Positions 50,662-60,989 of a stretch of DNA of 64,000 nucleotides are shown here, one piece after another. Under the pieces are notes generated by a model. It was not told the origin of the DNA, did no database searches, and saw only the letters and a list, made by a program, of their open reading frames with translations. This DNA comes from Hirsutella rhossiliensis (Eukaryota; Ascomycota; Sordariomycetes; Hypocreales; Ophiocordycipitaceae). How positions within the stretch are numbered: position 1 is the first letter of the stretch; every line of letters starts with the position of its first letter. Location: positions 1,984,001 through 2,048,000 of the forward strand of contig NW_025408671.1 in the NCBI RefSeq assembly GCF_020360975.1, in the 5' to 3' direction. Both the position numbers and the translations under genes were made by a program.

Positions 50662-50932
50662 TATCGCACGGAGGATGAGCAAGTGGGCATAAAGATCAGG
50701 GACTGGAAGACTCTTGATTCTGCTATCTAAGGTGGGAAAGAGGCGAGATCTTTATAGACTGCCTGAATATGAGAATGGAAGGGAATGGTAGTGAATGGAA
50801 GCATCTGATCGGATCATCTGGAAGCCACTGATGCGTTGATGATGCCTCCTAGAAGTTTCTGTGGGGAAATGTGGAAACGGACTGTGCGAATAGGGGGTCA
50901 GACTGTTGGAGGCTGATATCCTATGTGTGACA
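50662..50932 (-). repeat. 5' LTR of Copia H (271 bp)
   Basis: TGTCACACATAGG to CCGTGCGATA on the minus strand, nearly identical to the 3' LTR. This indicates recent insertion. Confidence 0.95.
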
Positions 50933-51538
50933 AGCTTTATCGTCTTATATAAATCCTTTTCCCTTCTTTATTAAGTTATATAATAATACTATAATCTTTT
51001 TAAAATCTTTAATAAATTATTAGTAGTAATTTATAAATCCTAGGAAACTCTATATATCCTTAATATTCTTTATCGTTAGCTATTTTTAACTAAGTTAATC
51101 TTATCTTATTATATTTATATCTCTTTTAGTAAGATCGTATATCTAAGGAAATCTACTTCCTATATATAAAACTTACTTTTCTTTAGTTTAACTAGTAACT
51201 TTATATTTTAAAGTATATAGAGTACCTTATAAACGTATTTCTTATATTCCTTGAAGGTATTTAAGAAGATTAAGATATTATCTAGGTATACTACTATAAA
51301 GATATCTAAGTATTTATATAGGATATTATTAATTATCTATTAAAAGCTAGCTAGTATATTTATAAGTTTAAATAGTATTACTAGATATTTAAATAGTTTA
51401 AATTTCGTTTTAAAGGCTATTATCTATTTATATCCCTTTTTTATACGTATTAAATTATAGGCGCCTTTAAGGTTAAGGGCTATAAACTATTTTTTACTAT
51501 ATAGTCGATCTTATAGTTCCGATATAAGCGGTAATAGT

Positions 51539-52015
51539 TATCGCGAAGCATAGCTTAATTTCGTAGTTTTTAGAGATATCTCTTAGTATAAGGGACTTAG
51601 GAAGCTAAAAAACAGGTTTTAAAGAAGGAGCTAAAAAGAAGTATAGAGAAGAGGGTAGGGGTATAAGGGGAAGTAGAAGTAGCGATAGCTCCTTATAGAG
51701 GTAGCGAGAGATAAGATAGATATACCGGCAACGGCTAGAAAGGAGGGGAAAAACCGGTAAAAAGCTTAGTAGTTAAAAGGATATTAGTAGCTTCTTTAAG
51801 TAAGATCTTCTTTATTAATTAAGATACTAGATAAGTATAAAGAGGGGCGTTAGATAAAGGAAAGAAGGATAATTAAAGTAATATAATAATTACTTCCCTA
51901 CTATAATTACTGCTCTTATAAGAATTAAATATCTCTACCCTACCTATCCGACCCCTTACTTTTACTTTTACCTTTATATATTTTATATATACTTCTTATA
52001 TCTCTCTTTATAAGA
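51539..52015 (+). mobile_element. Solo LTR-B in F2 (477 bp), RIP-degraded
   Basis: Plus strand TATCGCGAAGCATAGC to TTTATAAGA, the reverse orientation of LTR-B in B1. Target duplication ATAGT (51534-51538, 52016-52020). The host F2 sequence matches F1 near 19170 across the gap. Confidence 0.92.
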
Positions 52016-52387
52016 ATAGTATTCGGTTCTTTATTATAATATTATTTAAGCGTTTATAGTTAATAACTAGTTATAGCTTACTATTTTTTTTTAAAATAAA
52101 TATAACTAAGTAGCTTACTTTAGATATTAATACTTATATATATCCCTTTTATAGATTCTTATTAAGGTAGTTATATAGCGTTTATAGTTACTTTTCGTTT
52201 AAGTTATAGATCTTATAAAACGTTAGCGTTATTCTATCCTTAAGATAAATTTTATAGTCTTATTAGCTATATTTAAGTAACCCTATCTTAAGTTCTTTTT
52301 TAAAGAGTTTATTATATTTCTAGTATTCTTAAGGGATACTCTTTATTCTATATTATAAGCTTTATTCTTTCTTTTAAGAGCTAGTTT

Positions 52388-52879
52388 TCTCGCGAAGAGA
52401 GATGCGAGAAGTGCATATAAAATGCACGAAGGTAAAAGTAGAAGTAAGGGGTCGGACAGGCAGGGCAGAGATGTTTGAATCTTACGGGGGCAGCAATTGC
52501 AGTAGGGGAGTGATTGTTGTATTGCCTTGATTGTCCTTCTTTCCTCTATCCAACGCCCCTCTTTATACCCGTCTAGCATCTCAATTAACAAAGAAGATCC
52601 TGCTTAAAGAAGCCCCTAATGTCCCTTTAACTACCGAGCTTTTTGCCGGTTTTTCCCTTCCTTTCCAGCCGTTGCCGGCATATCCGTCTTATCTCTCGCC
52701 ACCTCTATAGGAAGCCATCGCCACTTCTGCTTCCCCTCATGCCCCCACCCTCCTTTCTGCACCTCTTTTTAGCTCCTTCTTTAAACCTGTTTTTCACACC
52801 GGGTGTTTTTCAGCTTCCTTGGTCCCTCGTGCCAAGGGATATCTCCGAGAACTGCGAAATCAGGCCACGCTTCGCGACA
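52388..52879 (-). repeat. LTR-B, un-RIPed copy (492 bp)
   Basis: Terminal inverted CGCGAAG/CTTCGCG and the terminal TG on the minus strand (TGTCGCGAAG) are visible without mutation. This copy serves as the reference for reading RIP in B1 and in the solo LTR-B. Confidence 0.92.
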
Positions 52880-53170
52880 CACCCCCTTAGCTATGGCCTG
52901 CCCCTTAAGGGCATAGCTAATACGGCTTCGGGCTGGTGAGCGTATAGAGGAGGTTCTTAGCTCTGCACTTCTCCCTTTACTCGAGGAAAGCAGGGGCCCT
53001 TTCGGGTCCCTAGGCTCTTTCAGACCTACTTAAGGAAAAGGGGCCTAAAGAGGGGAAAGTCCTATAAGAAAGGGGGCCTTCTTTAAAGGGAAAAACCCAA
53101 TCAAAATAGGGGGCCCTTTAAAGGGAAAAACCTCTTCCTTTTCTTCGGCTGCAGACGTCGCCTTCTCGTA
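52388..53170 (-). mobile_element. Un-RIPed 3' end of a Copia B element (LTR plus 290 bp)
   Basis: LTR-B at 52388-52879 (492 bp, TCTCGCGAAG to TTCGCGACA on the plus strand), followed by the polypurine tract (minus strand GCTAAGGGGGTG) and about 290 bp that match B1 30179-30470. CA and TG are intact here and replaced in B1. The match to B1 stops at 53170. F2 is broken at 52387 with no visible continuation on the far side, so this is a truncated or rearranged insertion. Confidence 0.9.
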
Positions 53171-54147
53171 AGGGGGTGGGGGCAGGCACCTTTCAGGCGT
53201 TAGGACCATCTGTGCAGGTAGGATCGGAAGAGCCGTTCGAGGAGCCCAAGGACCGATTCGAGGATTTCTTCCCGAAGCCAATAGAAGACGGGATCCACGG
53301 AGATTTTACAGCTGGAAGGCTGTTTAAGGCGAAGGCTAGGCCACATAAGAAGGACCTTCCCGACCTCCCGCAGACACTTCGGCAGCTTGAAAAGCATCCC
53401 TTCCGTGAAGAATTCACGAAGGCCCAACGGGACCATCTCCAGTCTCACGAAGAGATGGGCACCTTCGAAGAGGTCCCTTGGAAGAAGGCAGCCGGAAAGC
53501 AGGTCCTAGGGTGCAAATGGGTCTTTGTTTACAAGACTGACAAGCATGGCTTCCTTCAAAAGTGCAAGGCACGCCTTGTTGTGTGTGGGAACCAGCAGAA
53601 GGAAGGGGATCTTCCTACGAGGGCCACAACTTTGGCCGGCCTATCTTTCCGCGCCCTGATGGCTATAGCAGCCGAATTCGACCTTGAGCTCGAACAGATG
53701 GATGCAGTCAACGCCTTTGTCAACAGCCCGATAGACGAGGTGGTCTTTATTAGGATGCCCCCTGGATTCACGAAGCCCGGAAGAGTCCTTCGTCTTCGAA
53801 AAGCTCTCTATGGGCTACGCCGCTCTCCTCTTCTTTGGCAACAGCATCTCACAGGGTCTCTCGAGGCTCTAGGCTTCGAGAAGGTTCCACAAGAACCTTG
53901 TGTAATGCGGAAAGCTGGAGTGCTAGTCTTCTTTTATGTGGACGATTTCATCTGGGCCTATAGGAAGGAAGACAAAGAGATAGCAAAGGAAGCTATGGTC
54001 GGACTACAGCAACGCTATCGGATGAGTCTTTTAGGGGAGCCCCGTTGGTTCCTAGGTATCCACATCCTACGGGACCGAGCCCGAAAGACGATCTGGCTGA
54101 CCCAAGACGCTTATATCGAAAAAATCACTCATAAGCTAAGGGGGTAG
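53171..54147 (+). pseudogene. Un-RIPed copia RT fragment, inverted relative to adjoining LTR-B
   Basis: An open frame of about 323 codons to TAG at 54147, without a real start: it is cut at its 5' side and opens from a GTG. It contains the RT core: WVFVYKTDKHGFLQKCKARL, MDAVNAFVNSP, YGLRRSPLLWQQHL, the active site FFYVDDFIWAY (about 53930-53965), then WFLGIHILRDRARKTIWLTQ. RNase H is missing. The block IWLTQDAYIEK matches degraded B1 RT, so this fragment very likely belongs to family B, but it lies on the strand opposite to the B LTR at its left. It ends in CTAAGGGGGTAG, like the B polypurine tract, abutting Copia C. Confidence 0.88.
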
Positions 54148-55050
54148 TGTTGACTTGATATGAGACATGGACCAAGACATGTTTAGGCAGCAGTTACAAG
54201 TGGTGAGTCACTGGATAGTGGCACGGACGTGCCACTATGTATATATGTATGTTGAGAGCTGTCAGACAGAATTGAATAGCAGGCTTTCTAACCATACGCC
54301 ATATGCTATACGGACCCGTATGGTTTATGGTGTATGGTTTATTCTTATATAGTGAAATAAACTATATATTGCCTATACGAGAAATGACGTTATTTACTTA
54401 TGACCTCCGTATCCGTCTCGACGCTATCTATCTTTAATAGAGAAATTGTCGTTAGCTAAACTACTTAACGAGAGAACTCACCACGAGAGTCGCGGAATGC
54501 ACGGATTAAACTAAATATGGCCTTCAACTTAAGTATCTAACGTTACTTTCACCTACGATCGCATTTTTAATTCTATACGCAATTCACTCTTAGCTTCCGA
54601 ATTATGTTTCCGGGTAACGGTCTAAGTAACGTTGATTACCCTACACTCCTTTAGCTATATTTATAAGGAATCCTCTGTTTTTATCTAGCAAAGGTTAAGG
54701 AGGCGATCTACGTTCTCACGCTATCTCTACCCGTCTATATAATTTAAATTACTAAATTTTTATAACTTATTAAAACCTTACTAAACGTTAGTTGCACGTA
54801 AGTTTTATCGCGATAGCTTTTTTTTAATATATATCGGCAGGCAATTCTTCCTACTAAATAAGATTAAGTGTCTACTTACTAAGAATTTTAACCTCGGAGG
54901 AACTTTATACCGCGTATAGCAATATATAGTTATACGGATAATTCCGTATAGTATAGGTTTATTAACAATATATAGGCAATATATAGTTTAAACAAACTAT
55001 ACGCGTATAATTAGAAAGCCTATTAAATAGAAGTAAGTTTAATCGCAATA
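54148..55050 (+). repeat. 5' LTR of Copia C, interrupted
   Basis: The left part (TGTTGACTTGATATGAGAC to GAATTGAATAG) is un-RIPed. The right 20 bp (AAGTAAGTTTAATCGCAATA) follow the hAT-like insertion. The RIPed 3' LTR at 59570-59721 reads straight through the junction. Confidence 0.88.
54280..55022. mobile_element. Non-autonomous hAT-like DNA element (743 bp)
   Basis: Terminal inverted repeats CAGGCTTTCTAA and TTAGAAAGCCTA (the last base A for G fits RIP). The flanking 8-bp duplication is TTGAATAG (54272-54279) and TTAAATAG (55023-55030). An 8-bp duplication with CAG..CTG ends is the hAT signature. Homology between the arms extends further inward in patches (ACTATATATTGCCTATA appears inverted near 54970). 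No transposase frame is visible. The left arm is little mutated and the rest more so. Confidence 0.82.
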
Positions 55051-55066
55051 GGTTATATACCCGGTT
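55051..55066 (+). other. Primer-binding site of Copia C
   Basis: GGTTATATACCCGGTT directly after the 5' LTR, resembling the half initiator tRNA-Met site of the other copia elements with a few changes. Confidence 0.55.
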
Positions 55067-55159
55067 GCTTTTATTATGCTTCTACTGCACGATTAAACTC
55101 GGTATATAAGAACACTTTTTCGTTAAGAATCGACGGTTAATAGTAAAGACCCGGCACTA

Positions 55160-58100
55160 TAGGCAAGAAAGACTATAAAGGAACTATCCTTAATAGAAGA
55201 GACTCCTTTAATAGCTAGAAGATAGATCTTAAAGATAGCTTATTAAGTAACGATCTTATAAGCTACGTTACCGGTAAGGCAATAGCGGAATCGTTAGGTT
55301 TATTAATACTAGGAGAGAATGCTATAGATATTAAAAATATCTCTCTTACGAGAATAAAAATATAATAGAGTATTAACTAGATCTATAAGAACTTAGTTAA
55401 CTATCTTACCGATCTACGAGTAATTTATTAGTCCCTCGTTAAGCGATATACGATATCGAATAAAGCGCGCCTTCGATAGCTAATCCGAATACTATACGAC
55501 GTTAGTACGTAGACGAATAGAACTATATAGGAGAAGGTCGACGACCTAAAGCGACTTCGAGCTTAGATTAATAGCTAAGATAAGGATATTTTTATCTATA
55601 AATAGCTATTAATTTACTTCTTATAAATAAGTATAGACGGCGCTTTTAATACTATAGTTAAGATCTTAAACGCTTCGATAAAGACGTTAATAATAGAAAA
55701 GGTATAGAGCTTTTTAGAAAGTAAAGAGTTAGAACTTATCGATACTATAATTAAGGGAGAAACCGTATAATTCGCGGGGTTATAGCCGTAGTATATAGAA
55801 TAAATAGAATAATAGGTCTAAAGTATAGGATAGCGGCGATAATAGTAAGGAGGAGTATCTAAAAAAGGCAGGGGGGTACTAGTCTTATAGTAGTATATAT
55901 TTTAAGTATAATTATATAATTTAGTACTAAACTAAAGTAAGGAAGACCTAGCTAGCCTCTAAAAAAGCGAAGGCAAGAGAGGCTATAGATAGTAAAGAAA
56001 AGGCAAACGCGGTTAGGATCCTTAAAGATAGTAGTAGTAAATCTAAGAGATCTACCTACTTACTTCCGAATATAAAAGTAATAGCCCCTTTATAATAGTA
56101 TCTCGATAGCTATACTTCCGTCTATATTACCCTAAGGGAATACTAATTTATCTTAAAGTTATCCCCTATAAAGATAAGTATTAAGATTATAAACGGCTCC
56201 GAGGTTCGTTTAAGAGGGAAAGGAGATATAAGGATCTTTTACGTCTTATAGAAAGGAAGAGTAAGGTCGATAATAGTACGTAGGGTATACTATATCCCGG
56301 AGGCAACGAGTAGCCTACTATTAGTCGGTGAACTAGAAGATAAGGGAGTATATATTATCGTCGACTCTCTAAGGAAGATAGTCACGGTAATAAGAAATTA
56401 GGAGGAGGTGCTATTTAGCTATAGATATAAAAAGGTATAGCGCTTAAGCTAGATAAGAGGGCACCGAGCCTATATAATCTAAGAAAAGGATAGCGATAAC
56501 GGGGTAGCGCTAAAGTTAATCTTAAAGATACCTAAAAGACTACTATATACTAGGCTAGGATACCCTAGAAAGTATATAGAGGGTAAACTAAACGCTGTAA
56601 TAGATAATCTTAGAGATAACTTATTCTACCTATTATTTTACTTAAGCTATACCGAGGCTAAAATAATAAGAAAGGTCTTAAGGGAGCTAATATCTACGGT
56701 AATAGAAAAGCTAGAGAGAGTCTATATAGATCTTTAAGGGCTAGTTAAGCTATTACTTTAAGGAATAAAGTATATACTAATAATTACCGATTAAGCTACT
56801 AAGCGAGTTTAGGTTTATTTCTCTAGAGATAAAACGAGAATTACTAATAAGATTAAAGCCTAGGTAGTTATTATAGAGGCAGAGTATCGCGAGTATAGAA
56901 AAGGCGAAAAGCTTAAGGCGATATGCTTTAATCGCGAAAAGGAGTTTCTAAATAAGGCAATAAAGGTATTTTATATAGGGAGAGCTATTTAGACCGAACT
57001 AATAGTAAGCTATTACCTAGAGGGGAATAGTATCTCTAAGAGGAGCATACAAACTATATTAAAGAGGGGGTCTACTATACGTTACGAAATAGACATCCTA
57101 GTAGTATACTAGGAGTTTTTAAATATAATAGCGGCCTATCTAAGAAATAAGGGAGTTATTAAGAGAATAGCTAAAAGCCTATAGGAGTTATAGCGTAGAG
57201 AGAAGCTAAGATTAGGGTACTTAAGAGTATTCGGATATCCTACCTAGGTATTTATTCCTAAAGAAAAGAGAATAAAGCTTCTAAAAAGAGTATAGTAAGG
57301 AGTTTTTATTAGATATAAAGAGGAGATAGATAAAATCTATTTAATCTAGAACCTAGCTAATAAGAAGGTCTATAAGGTTCGATTTATAGAATTCGATAAG
57401 AGTAAGTATATAGATAATAAAATTAGCTAAGAATTATAATCGTAGTATAACGATAAGAAGGAAGAGAAAATAAAGTAAGGTAAGCTTACTAATAATAACT
57501 CTAATACTAAAGATTCGGTTAAGGATAGGACTATAGACTAGGAAGCTATAGAAGCTAGAGAGGATACTAGAGAAGTAGCGGATAGGAACCTAACCGACTA
57601 AGATACTATAGATTTAGAGGAAGAGCTCTAAGGAGATATAATTATTATTAATATAGGGGAGGCGGATATAACCTCTCCTAAAAGGAGTCTGCCGAAAATA
57701 AGATCCTAGATTTAACGAGAGGCTATAGCACTTAAAAGAGCAGAGAAGCAGCGAGTAGAGCTAGAATAGCGGTAAAGAGAAGAACAGCGTATAGTAGAAC
57801 GTCTAAAGAAGCGAGGGGAGAGTAGTAGGAAGGAAAGAGCTATAGTAGTAAGGACGCTTCTCTAGCCTAATATAGACTTATACGACTTCGACCTAAAAAA
57901 GCTTACCTTCCGATAGGCGATAGAAAGCAGTAAGAAGGATTAATAGGTAGGAGCTATAGATAAGGAAGTTTAGAATCTTATTTAATAATAGATATTCTCG
58001 GAGGAAATAAACGAAGTTAACGTATATAGAGAAGAAGTAGTTAATGCTAAGCTTATATTTAATTATAAGAAAGATAAAGAAGGGAAGATACTATAGTATA

Positions 58101-59545
58101 AAGTACGTCTAGTCGCGAGAGGGTTTATATAGAAATATAGGATTAATTATAAGGAAACCTTTATACCTAAAATTTAGCTCGATATAATAAGGATTATTCT
58201 AGCTTTAGCGGCGAAGAAAGGCTAGAAGGTATACTAGATAGATACTATAGCTACGTTCCTTATAGTAGACCTAAAGGAAAGGATCTTTATAAAAGTACTA
58301 ACTAAGCTCTAGTAATATTTTGGGAAATACGTTTAGATCCTAAAGAGTTTATACGGATTAAAGCAAGCTATAAGGGTATAGTATTTACTAATATTAGAAT
58401 ATCTTAAGGAGATTAGTTTCTTACCGATAATAGTAGACCCGATAATATTTAGATATATAGAGTCGGGGGTAATTATCGGCGTATATATAAATAACTTTAT
58501 AATTATAGGGGGGGACGAGGTTACTATTAAACGGGTTAAGGAAACGCTAAAGGGAAGATTTAAGATAAAAGACCTTAGAGAAGCAGAGAATATTCTCGGA
58601 ATTTAGATTTAAAGGTATAAAGGAAAGCTAATAATTAATTAATTATAATTTATAAAGGAAATCGTAGTAGAATTTCTCTATAACGACTTAATAAAGTATA
58701 TAACCCCTATAGGACCTAGAGCTATACGGGAGCTCGTTAAGGAACCGGGACGGCCTCTAAACTATAACGAATAGTTAAAATATATAGAATTGCTCGGAAA
58801 GCTAATTTAGCTATATAATACGAGGTTCGATATTATATTCGCAGTTAATAGAATAGTATCTTTTATAGTAGAGGCATACTAAAACTACTAGTAGGCTTTA
58901 CTATAAATATTAGGTTATATTAGTAGGACTATTTACCACGGTATTATATATAGCGGAAATAATAAGCACGTATAAGGAGTCGAAGGCAGCGATATCGACT
59001 ATTATTCTATTAACTATAATATTAAAGGGCACGTCGGCTCTATAGGCCTATAAGATAGGGAAGCGTTCTCTAACACTAACTACGCTACTAATCTAAGGGA
59101 CCGGAAGAGTATCCTAGGGTTCGTCTTTATAGTCTACGGAGGCGCCGTTATAACGTATAGTAAGAAGATAAAATTAGTAGTAAGATCTATAATAGAAGTA
59201 GAGTATGTTAGGATAGGGGAGGCTATAAAAGCTGCCCTCTAGGGACGTCGACTACTTATAGAACTAAAAGGAAAGGGGGAGCAAATAGTACTACTACTAC
59301 TTAGAGATAATAAGGGAGCTATATAGCTAACCTAAGGAGTATTAAATACGTCGAAAATCAAGCATATTAATATAGCATTTTATTACGTCGTTAATAAGGT
59401 TAAGGAAGGGAGAATCTAAGTCTACTAGGTTCTAGGGGAGAATATACTAGTAGATAGGATAACTAAGCCTCTACCTAGGGAGGCTTTCGAGAGGAATAGG
59501 AGGAGGATTAGAATCAGACCTATACGCTATAAATAGCGTTATAGT
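55160..59545 (+). pseudogene. Copia C gag-pol remnant
   Basis: One plus-strand frame interrupted by TAA/TAG. Gag is at about 55160-56050. Protease and the pre-integrase zinc region (GLGYPRK-like) follow, to about 56600. Integrase at about 56700-57200 shows VYIDL, YILIITD and VYFSRDKTRITNKIKA. A charged linker spans about 57480-57900. RT lies at about 57950-58640 (IIGVYINNFIIIGGDE, where the active site has been altered). RNase H at about 59000-59490 shows SILGFVFIVYGGAVIT, LRDNKGAI and RITKPLPREAF. Fewer CpA sites are lost than in A or B. Distinct from the RT fragment on its left. Confidence 0.85.
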
Positions 59546-59569
59546 TAAAGTCTAATAGCTCTAGGGGAG

Positions 59570-59721
59570 TTTTAACTTAATATAAGACATAGACCAAGAC
59601 ATATTTAGGCAGCAGTTATAAGTAGTAAGTTACTAGATAGTGGCACGGACGTGCTACTATATATATATATATGTTAAGAGCTGTTAGACAGAATTAAATA
59701 GAAGCAAGTTTAATCGCAATA
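59570..59721 (+). repeat. 3' LTR of Copia C (152 bp), RIPed
   Basis: Starts TTTTAACTTAATATAAGAC (un-RIPed form TGTTGACTTGATATGAGAC at 54148) and ends TTTAATCGCAATA. Only its first 132 bp can be compared with un-RIPed sequence. Confidence 0.9.
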
Positions 59722-60972
59722 GAAAGTGCGTAGCAGCTCTTCGGCCTGCTCGGCCTTGCTCTCGGTTACCGATCCGTCTGCTCTCTTTAAAGGTGGCACC
59801 CTATCGTCCGTGATGTCCTTGCCGGGCTTTAGATATTTAGCTACCTTCTAGATATTCGTCTCTTCGGCTACGAAGTCGTCCTAATAAGCCTTCTTCTAGT
59901 TTCGTATAGTATCGTGATATTCTTTGGCCGCTTCTTTAGCTCGTCGTTCTAGGTCTAGCCGCGGTTAGCTAGCTCGTCGCTGCGCCCGCGCCTAATTTCG
60001 CTAGAACGTGTACGTCCGCCGAAGTCGCGTTAAGTCCTTCGTCTACTATCTTTTCGCATACGGTAGTAGTTATGCCCGAGGTATTAGTTTATAAATTGCC
60101 TCACTAATAACTCGCATTAGCTGGTCTGCCTACGTCTGCACGTCGATAGTCTAAGGGAGCGGACGGAGCTTATCCCCTACCCGGGCTCCGATAAGGATCT
60201 AAGGGGCATTCTTAAATAGAAGTCGCTACGTAGTGATCCGCTATAGCACTTAGATATCGAAAGTTATCTAGATCGCTCTATAATCTAATCTATGCTCCGT
60301 CCGGTATATAACGCACGTTACTATTCCGTCTGCTATCTCTAACGACGCGAGCACTAGGTTAATAGTGCTCTCCTTGTCCGGGCCTTGCTACGTCTTCGTA
60401 CCCCTTAGTAGAAGACTATAGAGACCGTGCACGTTTATTAAGTCAACGATAAGCTCGCCTTCTCCTTATCTTCTTACCGAAACCTCGTCCCCGCCCTAGA
60501 GTAGGTCGTGACGGTTGAAGTCTCCCGCTAGCACTACATCCGTACGCCTGCCTGCCCCGTTACGGAAATTCCGTATTAGGTCGTGCAGCATTTCCACTAC
60601 CGCCGTCAATGCCTTAACACTCTTTCCTTCCACGTAAACCGACACCACTATTACGTCCCTCTCCGCGAGTCGAAGCACCGCTGCCATAAGGTCGGCTAAC
60701 GGCACTAGTACCTGCTCCGCCTTAATGTCGTTTCGAACCTAGAGCATGCTACGGATCGGCTATAACGCATTACGTATACACGTTAGTATTATCTTCGTCT
60801 AGTTACTATAACCTATAGGACTCGTTACTACCCTACTATTAATGCTACGGGCATATAGCTTAGAGACTGCTAATACGGTAAAATTCTTAAGGTCTACGTC
60901 GTTTATTAAGCTTTGCTATACCGAATCCCGCTTACGTACGTTTAGTTATAGGATACGGAAGGTCTTAAGCAT
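59722..60972 (-). pseudogene. LINE ORF2, endonuclease part, truncated
   Basis: ATG at 60972 is in frame with the open stretch 60705-60496 and with the end at 59722. It encodes an apurinic-type endonuclease that nicks the target DNA: MLKTFRIL.LNVRKRDSV at the start, VVSVYVEGKSV in the middle and the conserved VVLAGDFNRHD near 60500-60530. The last readable part, TDDRVPPLKRADGSVTESKA, is the usual segment just before LINE RT. RT and RNase H are absent. Stops are TAG/TAA at expected Gln/Trp. Confidence 0.85.
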
Positions 60973-60989
60973 TATTGCTCGGGTTCCTT

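Larger units (their letters stand above)
45768..50932 (-). mobile_element. Complete Copia element H (5165 bp), not RIPed
   Basis: Flanked by the target duplication AGCTT (45763-45767 and 50933-50937) within F2. The LTRs are 269 and 271 bp. Base composition is ordinary, with CA and TG common, so the change from the flanking DNA is abrupt at both ends. The minus strand carries PBS, gag, protease, integrase, RT, RNase H and a polypurine tract in canonical order. The coding region has about nine one-base frame changes, so it is not an intact polyprotein as given. H entered after F2 had been mutated, or escaped RIP as a single copy. Confidence 0.97.
28977..52387 (-). mobile_element. Gypsy element F2, RIP-degraded host of several nested insertions
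   Basis: The pieces are 28977-29691, 43343-45767, 50938-51538 and 52021-52387. Between them lie B1 (duplicated TTAAT), H (duplicated AGCTT) and a solo B LTR (duplicated ATAGT). Removing these gives one collinear minus-strand gypsy element: 3' LTR, polypurine tract, antisense ORF, chromodomain, integrase, RNase H and RT. It is truncated at 52387/52388 by the un-RIPed B fragment, so the 5' half and 5' LTR are missing. Confidence 0.8.
43860..52387 (-). pseudogene. F2 pol remnant with chromodomain, interrupted
   Basis: Minus-strand gypsy pol. The chromodomain is at about 43860-43990 (EYKVK, EYLIKxKGY, ENTxELLKYL, where x is TAA/TAG at an expected Trp). The integrase C-terminal segment at about 44040-44230 reads KLDFKKLKLFKVKKTILKVN, the conserved region before the chromodomain in gypsy integrases. 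Integrase and RNase H continue to 45767. After H, RT follows at 50938-52387 with a YLDDILIF-like site near 51270-51300. Broken by TAA/TAG and by three insertions, and 5'-truncated at 52387. Confidence 0.8.
54148..59721 (+). mobile_element. Copia element C, partly RIPed, 5' LTR split by hAT-like element
   Basis: The 5' LTR is 54148-54279 plus 55031-55050 (152 bp in total), and the 3' LTR is 59570-59721 (152 bp). A PBS follows the 5' LTR and a polypurine tract CTAGGGGAG precedes the 3' LTR. Without the 743-bp insertion and its 8-bp duplication, the element is about 4.8 kb. The flanking bases (GGTAG left, GAAAG right) do not match, and the left flank is the B RT fragment while the right flank is a LINE. 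Confidence 0.9.

Noticed and set aside
52343..52591. 82-codon minus-strand open frame
   Set aside because: It spans the F2/LTR-B junction, so it is accidental.
52643..52939. 98-codon plus-strand open frame
   Set aside because: It lies in LTR-B and its polypurine-side flank. The RIPed copies show only LTR sequence there, and the composition is Pro/Leu-rich without a family match.
53045..53281. 78-codon minus-strand open frame
   Set aside because: It crosses the B-fragment/RT-fragment junction and has no recognisable motif.
54167..54352. 61-codon plus-strand open frame
   Set aside because: It runs through the Copia C LTR into the hAT-like element, so no single gene can be there.
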